A stretch of DNA of 64,000 nucleotides from contig NC_089320.1 of the NCBI RefSeq assembly GCF_036669915.1, positions 11,591,313-11,655,312 on the forward strand, in the 5' to 3' direction. The notes below the pieces were generated by a model. The model was given only the letters and a program-made list of their open reading frames with translations, ran no database searches and was not told where the DNA came from. The stretch is from Pocillopora verrucosa (taxonomy: Eukaryota; Cnidaria; Anthozoa; Scleractinia; Pocilloporidae). The translations under genes and the position numbers were made by a program. This document shows, one piece after another, positions 1-15,500 of the stretch (position 1 is the stretch's first letter; each line of letters opens with the position of its first letter).

Positions 1-593
1 TGTTGTCTGGTCTCATTATACCATATGCTATCTCACATGATCGGACCACACTACTGCTGCAACGCATATTGGGTGATGAGAAAAAAAACAATAGCTGTGA
101 AGGAGACTAATAATTCAGCTTCCACTTTTTTTTAAAAAATCTTGCATAAAATGAGACAATAATTATGAAATCCGTTGATTATAGGAGTGCACATGGCATT
201 GAAAAGTCATGGATACATTGTGTGGCCACATATTTTGTTCCCTCACTTGATGAAACATGATAATAATAAATTGGTTGTATTTACATGAAAAAGTTTGCTT
301 AGATTCCCGATTGCTAACTTAATTCTCGTTTAAAGAAAGTTGGGTACTAGCTCTAGACGAGTTGGTGGCTAAATACCAGAGTACAGTGTCTAGAGTCTGA
401 ACTACAGATGGAGTGCACATAGTCAGAATTTCATGAAATATTTCCTGGGAAGTTGATTGGAAATCATTTATACTACAGGATGGAGAAAGGTGCTGAGAGC
501 AAAATGAAAAACACAAAACAAGCTAAGGTCCCTCTCCACTCCTGAACCTCTCTACTCAAATACAGAGCGAGATATTAAGATTTTAAGACATAC
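1..593. other. Left edge, presumed chloride channel intron
   Basis: No coding exon with channel similarity is visible here. The last recognised exon ends at a TGA|GTATGT donor at 594, so this stretch should be the start of the next intron. A 65-codon open frame at 319-516 on the minus strand has no channel-like content. Confidence 0.6.
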
Positions 594-3500
594 TCAGATT
601 GTAACTGTGGAGGATCTGGTGTTTCTGGCCTCGCACATAATGCATCTTCACTCTCTGCATTACTGCTGGACTGGTATAGTTTTTGCATGTGCAGATTTAA
701 AAGAGATTGCAGCTGAGGTCGCTGAATGGAGCCAAGAAGGATCATTGAATCTAATAATCAGATCAAAAGCACCAGTCAATTGAAGCTTATAGAGCAATCT
801 ATTGTCTCTCTATTGTAACCATTTAAGGCCAGCCTACCGATAAACATAGATTATTTTTTCATTAAGACTATTCAGGCCTGAAACCTTAAATGCATATTTT
901 CAAGTAACATCACCTTCCCCCAACCATCCCATGAAGTCCTAAGAGCATTCCCACTTATCAGAACAATGTGCTGGCATTGAAAGACGATTAATAGATTTGG
1001 TACTCTGCTATATTTTTAGTCAACCACAACATATCTTTATGCTCCACTAGGTCATAAGTAACCTATGCTTGGGTTTCAGTCTATTCCAAACTTGCAGAAT
1101 ACCTATGACCTAATTTCCATGACCTTCTCCAAGACTTTTTTTGATATTTGCAAAAACATAAAACTGAAAATGTTTCATTCCACGTTATAAGTAAGGTATG
1201 TGAAAATGAGCATTGGGTAGATCAGGTATTCCTTGCTTTTTGGCCTACATAATTAACTATCCTGATTTGTACAGTAAACTTTATGATTTTCCATGATCCA
1301 CATTCAAATTCTAAGACTTTCAATGACTTCAGGATGAAACTACAAACTTCTGCAAGTTCTCATAATATTCATAATGTGGATAATGTGGGTAAACCCTACA
1401 TGTACATGGGCAAACTTTGCTATACTTTAGTATCACCTTCTGAATCCACTAATGGATAAGAGCGGTGATGTGACTTATCCAGTAATTCTTTGAGGTCAGC
1501 ATATTTTGAATGAAAGGAGATGTAAAAAAGATTGGTCTTCATTATGTCAGCAACAAGTAAGTTGTACACCCTGTTTAAGAAAGACAATTAAAGTTAAAGA
1601 CAGATTTTCAAAAAACTTGTTTTTAGTGGTCAAAAATAGTTGCTCATGGCAATTAATTGACAAACTATTTCTTTAACAAACAATAACTACTTTCCTTGGT
1701 TAGTTATTGGCAGGTAAAATAATGGAAGCAATAAAAGTAGAAATTCCTTAAATCAAAATTGTGTTAATACCACTATCCTCTTTTTAACAAGAGTAAAACA
1801 ATCTTGGTGACCTCAATCATTAATCACTAAGTAGTAATCAATGTTCAATTTCTGTAAATTTTAAAAATTTCTCCAAAGAAGATTTCTAGCCACTTTACAC
1901 TGAATTTTCTTGCAAGCCTACAGAAAAAAAGACTCAGTAATATGATTGTTCACGTTAACATAAAGCAGTGTTTTAGTTCTAAATTTGTCATTAAAGTATC
2001 TAATTATATGAATAAAAATTAATGTACATACTGAGTTTTTGTCAAGTCAGGCAGGTATGGCAACCTCTTGATTTGAATAATGCTGTCATAAAACGATGGC
2101 TGTAACCACTGTGCAATAGCATTAGCAATCAAAACAGCAATCTACAGAATAACAAAATAATGTAAGCTATACATAGGCTTTACCATTGACAATCCACAAA
2201 CTTGGAATGTATTTAGGGTTCAAAAACTTTTGGAAGTTGTGATCATAATGGTAGTGTCAGAGGTGATGCCATGAGCTTGTTAAATTTTAGGACAAGGGAT
2301 TACTCTAAAATAGCATTACAACTTCCAGTGTTCTCCTTTATTCCATTTTTATTCTATTTGGTTAAGGGAGAAAGCACAGCACGCCAACGTTGTCATGTGA
2401 CCTTTTCAGTGCATTTGAGAGGGGTCATAGGGAACTTCTGCCAACAAGTAGCAGGTGTACTAGTTTACTATGTATTACTGTGACATGCCTATCACATTGC
2501 CTAATGTTAACACTGGAGTACCAGTAGGTTGGGTCTCTTGCTTTGTGAAAGCTGAGTGGTATGGTGTAAAAAATAATTCTGCATATGCGTAGCAACCAGT
2601 ATCCTACTAACAAATTTGAAGTTTTACATATAACTAACCCTTTAACTCCTAGAAGTGATAAACATGTAACTTCTCCCTATAATATCTATACATTATCCAG
2701 CAAACAGGTAGTGAGATTACTCAAACTAATATCAGGTACAAGATATTATCTTGATTGAACACCAAATTCTTGTAACCAATATACATTGAAATGCGTAACA
2801 GTTAAAGGAGAGAATTAATTAACAATCAGATCTTGGGAGTTAAAGGATTAACTACTGAAGAGGTAGGGGAAATTACAATGCATTGTTATCATAACTATCA
2901 ACCAGACATATAATATACAAAATTTAGTTGTAATTGGGCAAAGAGCAATACAAATATAGCACAACATACCATAACAGGAAGGATATGGGTGATTTGTCCT
3001 GTGAGTTCAAACACAATCACAGATGTAGATATTGTGTGGGTAACGGCTGCTGACATAGCTGCTGCTCCTGTTTCACCATCACAAAAAAAATTTGTGTTAC
3101 CTGATAAAAGGCTACCACAGCACAAAGTTGATAGCCACCAAAGGAAACTCTAATATGATTTTACTTACTTTGAAAAAAATAATAATTTGTAGCAAAAAAA
3201 AAAAAAACCAAAAAGAATAGACTCTTTCCATTTGTTGATTTCATTTGGTGTAAGTCAAGACTGTAATGCAACAGTGTTTTGTAATGTGTAATATAAGGAG
3301 AACATACAGATTAATTTCAAGTTAATTTCATTCTTTTGCTGAAAGTGTGTGGGAGAATGTATCTGTTACCTGAGTGTAGTTGTACATACTACTGAAACTG
3401 AAAAGTCAAACAGACATTTAACAAGCCTCAACCTGTAGTTTCCTATGCTGTGAGCATGAAATATCTTATTTTCACTTTTAAATCATAAGTCAAGCCTTTA

Positions 3501-6500
3501 AAACAGTTTGCTATGGATATGACACTGTGATGTTTTATGAGTAAATAGGTCAAAATAAAAATAAACAGGGGAGAACTTTAAAGTAGGAAATCTGCAGAGT
3601 AGTTGTTTAATTCAAAGTTGAATTATTGGAAGTTGGCTTTTGTGCTGGGAGAAAACCCTTGTGGCAAGGAAGAGAATCAAGAGCTCATTCCACTGCACTA
3701 TCCTTAGTCCTCGAATACACTACAGCTAGCTGGCTTTGCACTGTGTTCATCTCCTTACCAACAACAGCATATCCCCCTGGAACCACAGGTGAAACTGCAT
3801 CCCCAGAGTTCACACCATTAGGAAACCATGTGGCCATGGCTTCTCCCACAAGCCGGCCAAATGCTGCACCTATAGAAAATCAGTCAAGAAGATAGAGTAA
3901 TCATGAAAGGGGTTTTGATTCCATTGAATTAAATAAGTAACGAAGAGAACTACTGGAAAGTGTTATTTTGACATACCTATTAAAAATACAGGAAAGAAGA
4001 CGCCAGCAGGAAAGGGCAATGTAACTGATACAGCTGTCATAATGAACTGAATTAAAATAAAAAATACATCAATACATAAAATACATCAATACATAAAGTA
4101 CATCATTGCTTAACTTGACTTACTGCATACAAATTTTGTATGCAGTAACTCAAGTTAAGCAATGATCCTTGCAGGCTGCTTCAATTTAAGCAGTTGTAGA
4201 AAAAATTCAGGCTTTGAGGGGATTCAACTCTTGCCCCCCAGATGCTAGTTGGGGTAATTACCAGCTAAGCTATGAAGCCACATACTAGGATGGGAGTGAG
4301 GCAAATTTTTAGAGGTTCTCCTATTCCACTGAGGAATCTAATCACAATTTTAGATGATCACAACTTTAAATGAAAAAAAAAATTATTTAGAATAAAATTC
4401 ATATGTATTTAAAGGACACTTAAACAAGGAATGCTCCCTTGATGTGACTCTGTTGGAACAGAATCTGGTACTAGCAGACAGTTTACAGTGGAAACCATAA
4501 ACACCAAAAATACTTATGGAATGTTACTGTGCTCTAAGGGAAAAGCCCATCACGCATCAGAAAACCGAAGTGCAACCAGCAATCATTATGGTAATAAATG
4601 TGTGGTTTTTGAAGTTTGTCCTCATGAACTTTATCTTGATTACTCAGTAAACAATTGACCTGTCAGAATCAAATCCAAGTATTCTAGTTTCTTAAGTTTC
4701 ACAATACATGAGACATTGCTGCTAAAAAAATCAGCCTTCTTTTGAATTTCAAAACCAAGGGACAAAAATTTGTATTGTGAATTTTTGACAATTAAAAAAA
4801 AGAATCCCATGAGAGCTGTGATAAAAAAACATATTTTTTGATACCCAACAACTTCACATGACAACTCTTTCCTAACAATTACACATACCTTCAGGACAAT
4901 AAATATAACCAAGGTGACATAGATATTAGTGTTGGCTCCATCCCAGTGCTTTAAGACATTTAGACTAGCTTGATCATCAGAATCTCGTGCTTCAGACCAT
5001 GTGATGTTTATGAAGAGTTCATCTATTGCTTGCTTTTGAGTCAGCTATCAAGAGAACAACAATTTAAGTCAGTGTTTTGCAAACCTTTAAAGTCCCTGTA
5101 CATACAGATATCCAGCATTGAGGAAGGCCTTATTGCCTGACATCTAGCTTGTTGACAACCTCAAATATCTAAAGCATATTTTGCATTACTGAAATTGATA
5201 GCAATGAGATTTCTGAACAGTTTGCTTTTCCTGTATTTAACATTGTTTCTGATTACAATAAAAAACACTGGACAAATATGAAACTCAACTTTGTTTGAAA
5301 GAGTCTTGACCAAAAAAAACTTTGCACAACAACATGTCGATTTAATACTTGATCAAAACTGTGACAAAATTCTTGAACTAAATTAGTCATCACAAGCACA
5401 ATTTGAACAGTAATAAGACAGTGCACACATCATGCTTGCGGTAATTGTCATGTCTGTATAAGTGGACAGAATGCGTCATGTGCAGAGGCTGTTGTCTTGC
5501 ATTTTGCTAAGTTAACTGTTGGTTTTTTTATGAAAACATATATTAACCAATGTCTAGTTTCTTTCTCAAATTTTGTCATAGTCTTGATTAAGTGGTAACA
5601 GGACTTCATGTCATCCAATTTTGTCTCTAATCATACTATTGTCAGTGTGATTAACTAATTGGATTCCCACTTTGCAGTCATCTGATTTTGTCAACCACCT
5701 GTATGATTACAGTCTGAATTGGACTCCACTCCATCCTATTACCAATTTAAATACACTAGCTCCACCTCTCCAGCCATGAATTGTCCAAGTCCTTTGGGAA
5801 AAGTGATTGTTGCAATGATAAAGACAACAACTGCTGGATATACAAAGCGGCTGCAACAAAAATATTGTATAACAAATATCTGCTTTAGTATCTCTTAATT
5901 TCTGTAGGTAATTCCCTTTATTGTTGTAGCCTATTTCTGCTGCACACAATCTTCATACCTGGTTCGAATGCACACTTAAAACAAATGGTAGCTTTTACTT
6001 TAGCTGGAGGCTTGTAAGTGATGTAAATTGTGACTTTCTAGTAAAAGGGTAACACTTCCTCTTTTTATTTTTCAAAATCTTGATCTAGTTGAACCACATT
6101 TTTTAACGTGGAGAGATTTTCAGCAAAATGTAAGGCCAATTTAAGGCTTTGTCATGAAAATGAAAAAAAGTGCTTATAGTAGGTCTAATTACTAATGCCA
6201 GATCGAGTTAAATCTATTTTGCCAAAGAGGAACATGATCAGGTGGTTATCGAAAACCATTTTTTAAATAAAAACAAGTAATCATTTGGATGGCTATAGAC
6301 TGCCAGTGTATGGTTATATATTAAGTTAAATAAAAAAGGGGTGGTAATTTCCTGTCCAGATTTCAGTTAAATTGGCCTGATCGACAAGAAAAGAATCAGA
6401 CATAATTTTAATTTGCCACCCATACCACAGAAACAAGAAGTGATCCCTCTCTTAAATGGCATTTTAATCATTTCCTCAACAAGCAACAAATTCAAGGGTA

Positions 6501-9500
6501 ACTAAAAGATATTTGATAGCAATCTTTGACAAGTTCTGGAATATCTTGAGTTAGCAAATATATTTAATGTAATTAATTTATAACACCAATCAAACTTCTT
6601 AAAAATTCAACATCAGAGTGATGGTGATCAACAATTAGTACCACAATTCTTCCATCCCAAGGCTGAACAAAAATTAAATTTTCCTATTCAATATTAATAC
6701 ATTTTGAAGAAGAAAAGTGATGAGAAATAACAAAAAATATGAACATGAGGACATTGCTTGATTTTAATACCTGATGCAGAGAGGAGAATTGATGTCCAAT
6801 CCTTTGACCTCTTAGAGTGACAAGCATCAAAATTTTTCTTAACAATATCACCCCTGAATCAATCATTAAGATCACAAGGATAGCAGTCAAAATAATCACC
6901 AACTGAAGAGCTGTTGATCATTGGACAAATTCTCCTTGTCAGCATCTTAGGAAATGTATAGAGAATGGTATGGAGACTATGCAATCCATAATGATTTAAG
7001 GGTGCAAAAGGTTAGATATTGGGAGAGAAAGAGCTATCCACACTAAAATACTCAAGACATGCAGATAGAAAACTTACTTTCTAGCAAGAAATTTTGCCAC
7101 CTTGGTGTGTTTGTGAGTTCTGTGAATGTCGACAAGTTTTCTGTGTGTGAAGACAAACAAGGCTCCTCCAAAGCCACAAATCAACCTAAAAAGGAAAAGT
7201 TTTTGCAGCTTTGTTACAATGTTAAATCAATGAATAGATTATGTGTTGCAGTCTATATGTTCAGTAATAAATCACAGATGACTATAAAATGTGGTAAGAA
7301 AAAAGATATAAAATTACATAACTGATGTTCTTACCCTATTGATGCAAATGCAATGAACTCTTCCACATCAAATGGAAAGTCCAGCCTAAAATTAGTCTTG
7401 AAGAGAGCAGTGACAGTTTCTAGTGAAGAAAGAGGTCAGAGTTTTAGTGTGTTCAGGTGTTCAAGGCAAAAAGAAGTTGTTTCTATCAACAGCAACTTGT
7501 ATGTGGTTGCTCAAAATGGTCATACCTTCTTCTTTATCAAATACAGCTAGTAGACGGAACATAAGAGCTCCACAGACAGCAGCAAAAAAGCCACGCCAAT
7601 AATTTCGAACAGCAAAGTAAGTAGCAGTAACCTCAATACTGAATAGTACCCCTAGAAAGAAAGAGCAAAATTTAATTCAAAGAAAACTAACCAGAAATAC
7701 AATTAACAGTTATCCATTGAGAAACTTCACTACCAGGTTTTTTAATTTTTTGACAGAATAAAACCACACATTGGGTAAAATGGGTGATTCAGGTCCTATG
7801 GATGCTACAGTAGATATATTTGAAAACAACATCTCACAAGGAGAATGCAACGAAATATTCCTGTTCACTTTAAAAAATGGACAAAATATTTTCCAGTCAC
7901 ACTGCAACCATTATTAGACACAGCTGCAGAAACCCTTAAATACATCCCAGTACATGCAAGAGAAGAGATTTAAGACAAAACTGGTGCTATATATTAAACA
8001 ATACATGAATAAGTAGTCAATGTGTACCTCCAATGGGAGAACCAAAACAGCTTGAAACACCAACAGCACAAGCTGCCGCTAACATCTCTGTATTTCTGGA
8101 CTCATTCTACAAATTAAGTAACACCATATCCATTTTCCTTCAATAAACCACACTTTCAGCATTGAAATATTGCCTTCTGGCCAATACTGGGGAAAACAAA
8201 AACCTTACCGTGTATATGCCTTTAAATGATGCCACAAATTTTCCCATAGATCGTGCCACCATACTTGCTATGTGTACAAAAGGACCCTGTTGATAAAAAA
8301 GTGAAAAGCAAACATTTTTAAGCAACAAGCTCCACAACCAGACAAGAAATCAATTTCTTATCTCTCCCTTCCTTCAGCTCATCACAGAAAACCAACACTC
8401 ACTTCTTTTCCAATGGGAATACTACTTCCAAGAGCAGTAAGAAGACCAACCTAGACCAACAAGACAAGAGACAAATGAAAGTATATTATTCTGAATCATG
8501 CACACCAGGTCATGTGACAATTTAGTTGTGACAAGGCAAAATAGCAACTTTTCACAACTATCTTCTTAAGCATAATAACTAGTCCTAAAGAAGCTACATT
8601 CCAGCTTGCATGATTTTAATAAATAAGCCTAGCTTCATTATAAAATTTTAATCTGCCAGCTATTTTAAAAATTTCTTTTTCCCAGATTTTTTTTAATTAG
8701 TTCAGAATCAATACTATGTTGTGATGTATTTTAACCCTTAAATACACCCTAAAATCAGTCAGCAATTATTCTACATAATATATACTGTTCTCTATACATT
8801 CCTCAAGATGCTGACAGGGAGAATTTGTTTTTTAATCAAGAGCTTCCTCAGTTTGTGACCATTTCCTTCCTTCTCCTGACCTTAATGTGTGATTCATGGC
8901 TGAAGTAATGAAGTAGGAAATTAGATGCTAATCAATCTTAGCGTTCAATTAGGATTAATCTCTTTCAGCTCTATTGGATAGTTTTGAAGGGTATACACAA
9001 ATGGCCTTCTGAAAAGTTTTACAAGGCCCTTTTATGTATACAATAGTCCTGACAGAAATAAACAAAAGTGACAAATAGACATCAAACTATCAGGTTATAA
9101 ATCAAAGTAAACCTGTCCATTAACATACCACTTTTGCAATCAATGTTCTTAATGACAAGTAACGTTTCAAAACTGTTCCCCTTAAAATAACTTTCATCTC
9201 AGGAATGCCTGAACCTACAGAGATACAAGGGTATAAAAAAATTGATAAATAAATGTTTCTGCCAAAAAATCAAGAGTTGATAAATAACTATCCTTTATTA
9301 ACTATTAATACTAATTTTATAGTTACTGTATTGACATTCTGCAATGAATCAAATTGATCTACAGTCAAATTATGATTTATTTGATAAACATATTATGGTA
9401 TATTACATGTGTAAGTGTTCAGATTCCTTGGCAGGGAACACATGACCCACTGAAGTTGAGCTTGAAAAATTAACTTTTGCCTGAAAGTGTGTAGCTTAAA

Positions 9501-12500
9501 CAAAGCTGTGGTTTGGTTAGGCAAGTATACAGTGAATGAACTAAAACAATAACAAAATTTTCAATCAAAAGCAAGTCAAATGACACTTACTCTTGAAAAT
9601 GCACTTTGGAGAATGCCAATCATTTCACAGCTCAAACATGTTCACACAGTTATTAATACAAGGTCTAATTTAGGCTGTGGTTTTTGCCAATCAATGGACT
9701 ACAAAAGTTCCTCATAGGTGGGGTTTTTGAAGTAATTAGACATTTCTTTTATAGATTCCCTTTTGACAGTTCCAGAAAAAAATGTTTGAGCGATCTTTTC
9801 TGCTTGATCTAAGATTCTTTAGAGTAAAGTTTGGATTAATAGGGGTTAAACTTTGCTATAATAACCAGCCCTTAATGTTAATTATAAACAAATTGACTAC
9901 ATATATATATCTAAGTTGAAAATCACTTCAAGTTACATGTTAAAGTACAACTAAGTTAACTAGTATGATTGGTTTACAGAGTTTAAGAACATACCTATGG
10001 CATGAGGAGAAACTAGATGAGTAAATCCGACAGAAAAGGTAACTAGGCATAGTGGAAAAGATGTCCACACAATATACTGAAGGAAGGTGTTGTTTGGTAA
10101 ATTGTAAAGCCAAATATGAGCTGAAAAGTTAGAGCATCAAATGAATGAATATTGATTCATAATTACAATATACTACCACAAGATTTCAGAGACATTTACA
10201 GACCATGAAGAAAGGGAGCATGTAAGTTTCTATGGACCCTTTTGCTTCATTTATTTGTGGTCATACCCAGTCTCCCATCTTATCTCTACTCTGAAGACCA
10301 ACCTCTTTAACACTATCCTTTATCTCTACCCTTCTCCTCTCATTTCTCACTTATTCCAACCTTGTGCCCCTGGAATCACTTTGCTGGCCCTCAACCTTTA
10401 CCTCTACATCTCATCTCTTACCTCTCACCTACAGCACTTCAACCTGCCCTGTCACCTTCCCACCTCTTCTGCTATCTCTCACCCTAGGTCTCACTCTTTA
10501 ATCCTATCCCTAATCCCTATCCCTCACACTGCAGCACCATCACTGATACCTACCCCTTCATCTGCTATCTCCAGCCCTTATCCCAAGCCTATTAACTCCA
10601 GCTCAACCAGCTTATCCCTCACCCTCTTTTCTCACCTAGCACTCTTACACCTTAATCTTTATTACTGGCTCTGATTTTTCATCTATATCCACTCACTGCT
10701 CAGCCCCACCCCTTATCAAAAACTTTCATCTTTCATCCCTCCTCTACAATACTGTACTCCCCAAACCTGACTGACCCCATCCTTTACTACATAGCCCCCT
10801 TACCCTTTTTTTTTTTTTACCTCCTATCTCACGCTCCTCATCTCTAACCTGTTAAGTCTATCAATAGTTTGGTTATTTGCTTACAACTTACAACACATGT
10901 TAATCAATAATCACATCACTTACATACATTTCACAACATTAATATTCATAGTTCACATACAGTCATACAATTGTGGCAATCTTTTTCCATGATGGATGCA
11001 TCCTTAAAGATACAACACTACATAACCCCTGTTTTAAAAACCTGCTGCTGTCTAGAGAGCCAAAACAAAAAAAAAACAAAATACACAAAATACACAAAAG
11101 ATAAAAATCAATGTATCTCAACACACCTGTCTGGCACTTATCAATGGCTAAGTCCAACACAAAGCTTATTAGTGCCATGACAATTCCAAGGACCAGAAGA
11201 AACACCCAGTCACTTCCCAAACGACTCCAGCAAGGTCGCAACCTCTCAACAAACCCTGCAAAAACATAAAACCATTTTTAACAAAACAATCAGTTTGGGA
11301 AAGTGGCTAATCCCTGTACAACCTAACATTAGTATGCATATTCTCTATATGGTATGTAATACTCTACAGTAAACTGTCCTTTTGCTTGCAAGTCATTTTG
11401 TCTTTGAGTTGTTTGTGCAGAATCTTTTCAACAGGATTTTTGTATATCACACATGCAATTTGCATAATACAAAACCTGGGAATGCATGTCTTGTGTGTAA
11501 AATGGGAATTTTATTCATTAACTTCAAGTCAAAAAGCGTACAGTCTCTAATCAAAATAATTATTTTCTACAATGCATTTTATTCTTTAAGGTAAACAGCA
11601 TCCGCCCAATTTCATCAAAAGTATTTGTGAATATTTTTACCAGCAAGAAAATTAAACTAGAAAGTTTATAATCCAAGTCTTTGACAAATAATTTAAAGGT
11701 ATTTTTTCAACCCTGGAAAAAAACTTTCACTAACCATAAGTGTTTACTTTAACTTTAATATAACCTTCATGGCACTGTATTGTTAAGTAGAAGAGCAAGG
11801 TTGATTTCACTGAGCTTCCAAGATTCTTGTGCAAGATCAATTCGAAAATAATTTTCAAACATACTAACTGTAATTATTGACGGAAGTTATAATTCTTTAC
11901 AAAGTAGTAAAATGAAAGTGTGAATTTCATTTAGCCTGTGCCATGGCCTTGCTAAGGGGAGATGACTTGAAGAACTGACTGGTGAAAAATGGCAAAGATA
12001 GCATTTTTTCTTAAATAAAGAACAACAATGAGCCTTGCAGTTTTTCAAATTTAAAATAATTTATTTTCTTTATCCTCTTTCTGTTTGGCATATTTTGCTT
12101 CTTCAAACTACACTGAACGTTTTTCAGTATTTTTCACGCTTACATTAGGGTTTCACGTTTCGACCAATCACAATGCGTATATTTAGATATGACGAGAGCA
12201 TAAGGACATCAAAATCTACATGACCTTTTTATGAAACAAGTTCGTACGTGAACAGGTCTTGAAAACCGCCTTGCCGACGCTTTGAGTTTTTAGCTGGTTT
12301 CTCTCCACAAGCATGGCTGCCACCTCTGATGCTGAAGTAAGTGAAAGTGGACGACAAACAAAATAATTCTGCAGACGAAAATGCAAGCTGGATTTCCGTG
12401 ATTATTTTGAAGGTCGCTATCACCACACCTACGACTGGGATTTTCAAAGTTCTCTTTCATCGACAGTTGTATTGTTCTTACTAGTTAGTTGCCTTTCGCT

Positions 12501-15500
12501 GATTCAGTCATTTCAAGAATTAGTAACATGTAAAGTAAATTTTATCAATTTTCATTTAAAACGAATGCCTGAAATAGGACATAAAGCTGTGAATACTGTG
12601 ATCAGACACACCGACAATGCACAATCGATCGACAATGTACTTTCCACTACGATGAGTTCAGAATCTTTCGTAACTGCACGGTTTTATCACGGTTTCAGTC
12701 GATTTTCTCGCAACCGATCGTGTTAAAATGCCTCTTGTTTGCATAGAAGCATACACCTTGAATCAGCTTTCAGCGAATTCCCGTCGCCTTTACTTGTTCG
12801 GATCAAAATGGCAACGAAATCAATCCATGTCACGCAAGTTGTGTTCATGCGGTGGAATATCTACAGTGTTCACGGAGACAATTCAACATTTCCCGTAAAG
12901 CCTCTCGAATGATATAAAAATGGCAACTCGTAAATACTTCGAAACGTTTCGATCGAGGGCATTTTCGGGCGCGGGTTGTTGTTAATCCTCAGCGACTTAG
13001 CCTCTCTTTCGAGATGTATACAACTGGAATGGACTGTGGGCCAAGGAATAGACTCAACCTTTTAGCTTTTTCGTTAAGTTTTCCGTTTTCCACCGAAAGA
13101 GAATCACTGCTTCGAGCAAAGACAGAATACCCTGTCACTTTGGTCCACCTCATTTACATGTGTTGGGAGGCTTTGAAGAACAAGGCATAACACAGTAGAC
13201 GCTTTTCTTAATCAATAACATGCAATTGAGTGGCAGAGTATTCTGCAGTTTAGCCTGCTTTCAAATTTATGACCATTTGTGACTCATTTTTCGACTCATA
13301 TGAGATAAACTAGGCATAACGTTACAAAATTTGACAGGGCAGTAAAACCTACTAAGCAGGTCTGCATGCCTCAAATTATAAATAAACTTACTCCACAAGT
13401 GTTTGAAGTGAACTTGATATTTATGCCTTGAGGGCACTTATGCATAGAGTATATAGTTAGGGAAACCAAGGGAAATTCTGTGTAGAAGCTAATTGACTCA
13501 TCCTAGTTTCTGTAGTTTTAAAGGACTACAGATGTTCAATACTGCTATTCCCCCGGAATAGGATGCTAGTTTATCACATGTAACACACCCCCCCCCCTCC
13601 CCCTCCAAAAAAAAAAATGTTTGGACTGCCCATGAAGTTTATTGCTCCCATTTACATTTCAAGATGGAGAGGCTCTGACAGCACAGGGTGTTTTGGATGA
13701 TGTACGCAAGGCCAAAATCTAAACCTCTCAAGTCAGGAGTCACAAACACCAACCATTATCCTACCACATGTCCAATGAAAAAAAGACACTTACATTAATA
13801 TTCCATATTCTTTTGTCTTTCACTCAGAGACAAGAAGATTTTAAAGATGAAGATGCCAAGGAAGAATCAAAAGGAATATGTGGACCAGACATGTGGTACT
13901 CCCCAAAAGGAAAATCTATCCCTTGTGCTATTCTTATTGTCATCTTGTGGATAGTATTTCTTCCCTTTGTTATTATATTTGGATTTTCTGTGCTCCTGTG
14001 GCTTTGCCTTTCAAAATGCTATACATATTTCTTCATGGCAGGTCTTCAGAGTTCAAGAAATGTTGAAGGACCAAATTAATGTGTAACAGAATACTGTACA
14101 CACTTATATTGCACAAATATAATCCAACCTTAGCTGGTGACTCTCTCCAATTAGCAACCATCTTGCAGAACATTAAAAAAAAAAAAATTCTGCTTAATGA
14201 TGTAGAAAATATCAGAAACGTATAACTGTTCAAATACTGTTATCTCATTATGGTCACCGGTTTACTGGCAATACATCTCCCAGGCAATACATGATATCGT
14301 TTTTCTTTTCACAATCAACTGTCGGTTCAACAGTATTGACTCATGCTCGGTGAACATTTATGGAAAGATCAAGACGAGATGGCAACAGAGCAGTTAAACT
14401 TTCACTCTTAGTTACATTTCTTAGGACTGATTTTTGAACTTTATGTAAAATGTGCTGTCATTTCAGTTCATTACTGCCCAAGGAGAATGTACTAGACTCT
14501 ATATAACTGTAAGACAGTATGTATAAAAGTGAAGTATATGATAAATTGAAGAGGGGGCTTTAATAGATGTGACATGACACCACATCACAAATTTGTTTTT
14601 AACTATTTCACATTATTCTTATTATAAGCACAGCTAACATTCACACACATAGAGGAAGAGATAATTAAAAAGCATTTATCATCCATGCACCAGTTGTTTG
14701 GAGGGTGGATAAATTTCTTTCTGGTGGATGGCACAGTTCTGTTTGCTTTGTTAACACTTATCTGCTGGATGGCAATTTATCTGTCGACTGGTGATGTCCT
14801 CCCTTTGAACAACCAGGGCCCAGAGATTTTAGTTTTTTAGAGATATAGAAAATTTGTTACACAAAAAAATTATTAACATCGTTTTGCCTTGTACAAGCTA
14901 TTTGTCTTAAGTTAATGTCTTGATATGGATTTACACACAGAGATAGTTCTTTTAAAGTAAAGTCACACAAATTCCTGCTTTCTCTCATTCATTCACATAA
15001 ATTTTGCACACATGTAAAGCTATGTTCACAGTGATTTCCTGTTCACTTAATTTCATGGTTTTTCACTTCATTACAACATTTGACGAATAAAAGCGTTGCA
15101 AAATGTAATGTAACAAGATACATGTACCCACATTCCCAACTGTGCATTCAGAGCAAGAAGCATTTAATCGTGCATATAAGAACATCAAGAATCCTTAGGA
15201 AATAATTTAACTTTTTCCCTTAAGATCAGACATAGGGTGAATCAGCTGAATCAAAAAATACCTTTCAGCAGTGAAATAACTGGAAAAGGAACATGGAATT
15301 TCCTTCTTTGTTGTTACCAATTTAAAACCATTTAAAGAACGTGTAGCAAGTAAGATTTATTTTTTTGGTGGTGGGTGGGTTGAGATGTGACACTGTGTAC
15401 CTAATGTTTTCACTTTTGTAGCAGAAAAAGAGCATAACTTTCAAAAGAACGAAAGTATTGCATGTACTCCACCTTACAAGAAAGAAAAAAAAACCTGATT

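Noticed and set aside
319..516. Next exon of the chloride channel
   Set aside because: Phase 2 continuation reaches a stop after seven codons and nothing resembles a CBS domain.
4210..4279. Functional tRNA gene on the minus strand
   Set aside because: Box A and box B are present but stem pairing is imperfect and it is joined to a hairpin tail, so a retroposed derivative is more likely.
10255..10674. A 139-codon open frame on the plus strand
   Set aside because: Low-complexity CT-rich DNA in a channel intron; biased composition and no family features.
12229..12447. 72-codon minus-strand frame that might be a first exon of the chloride channel
   Set aside because: Channel exon 2 at 18573-18726 joins exon 3 at 11255 in perfect phase, so this lies inside an intron and overlaps the start of the nested gene.
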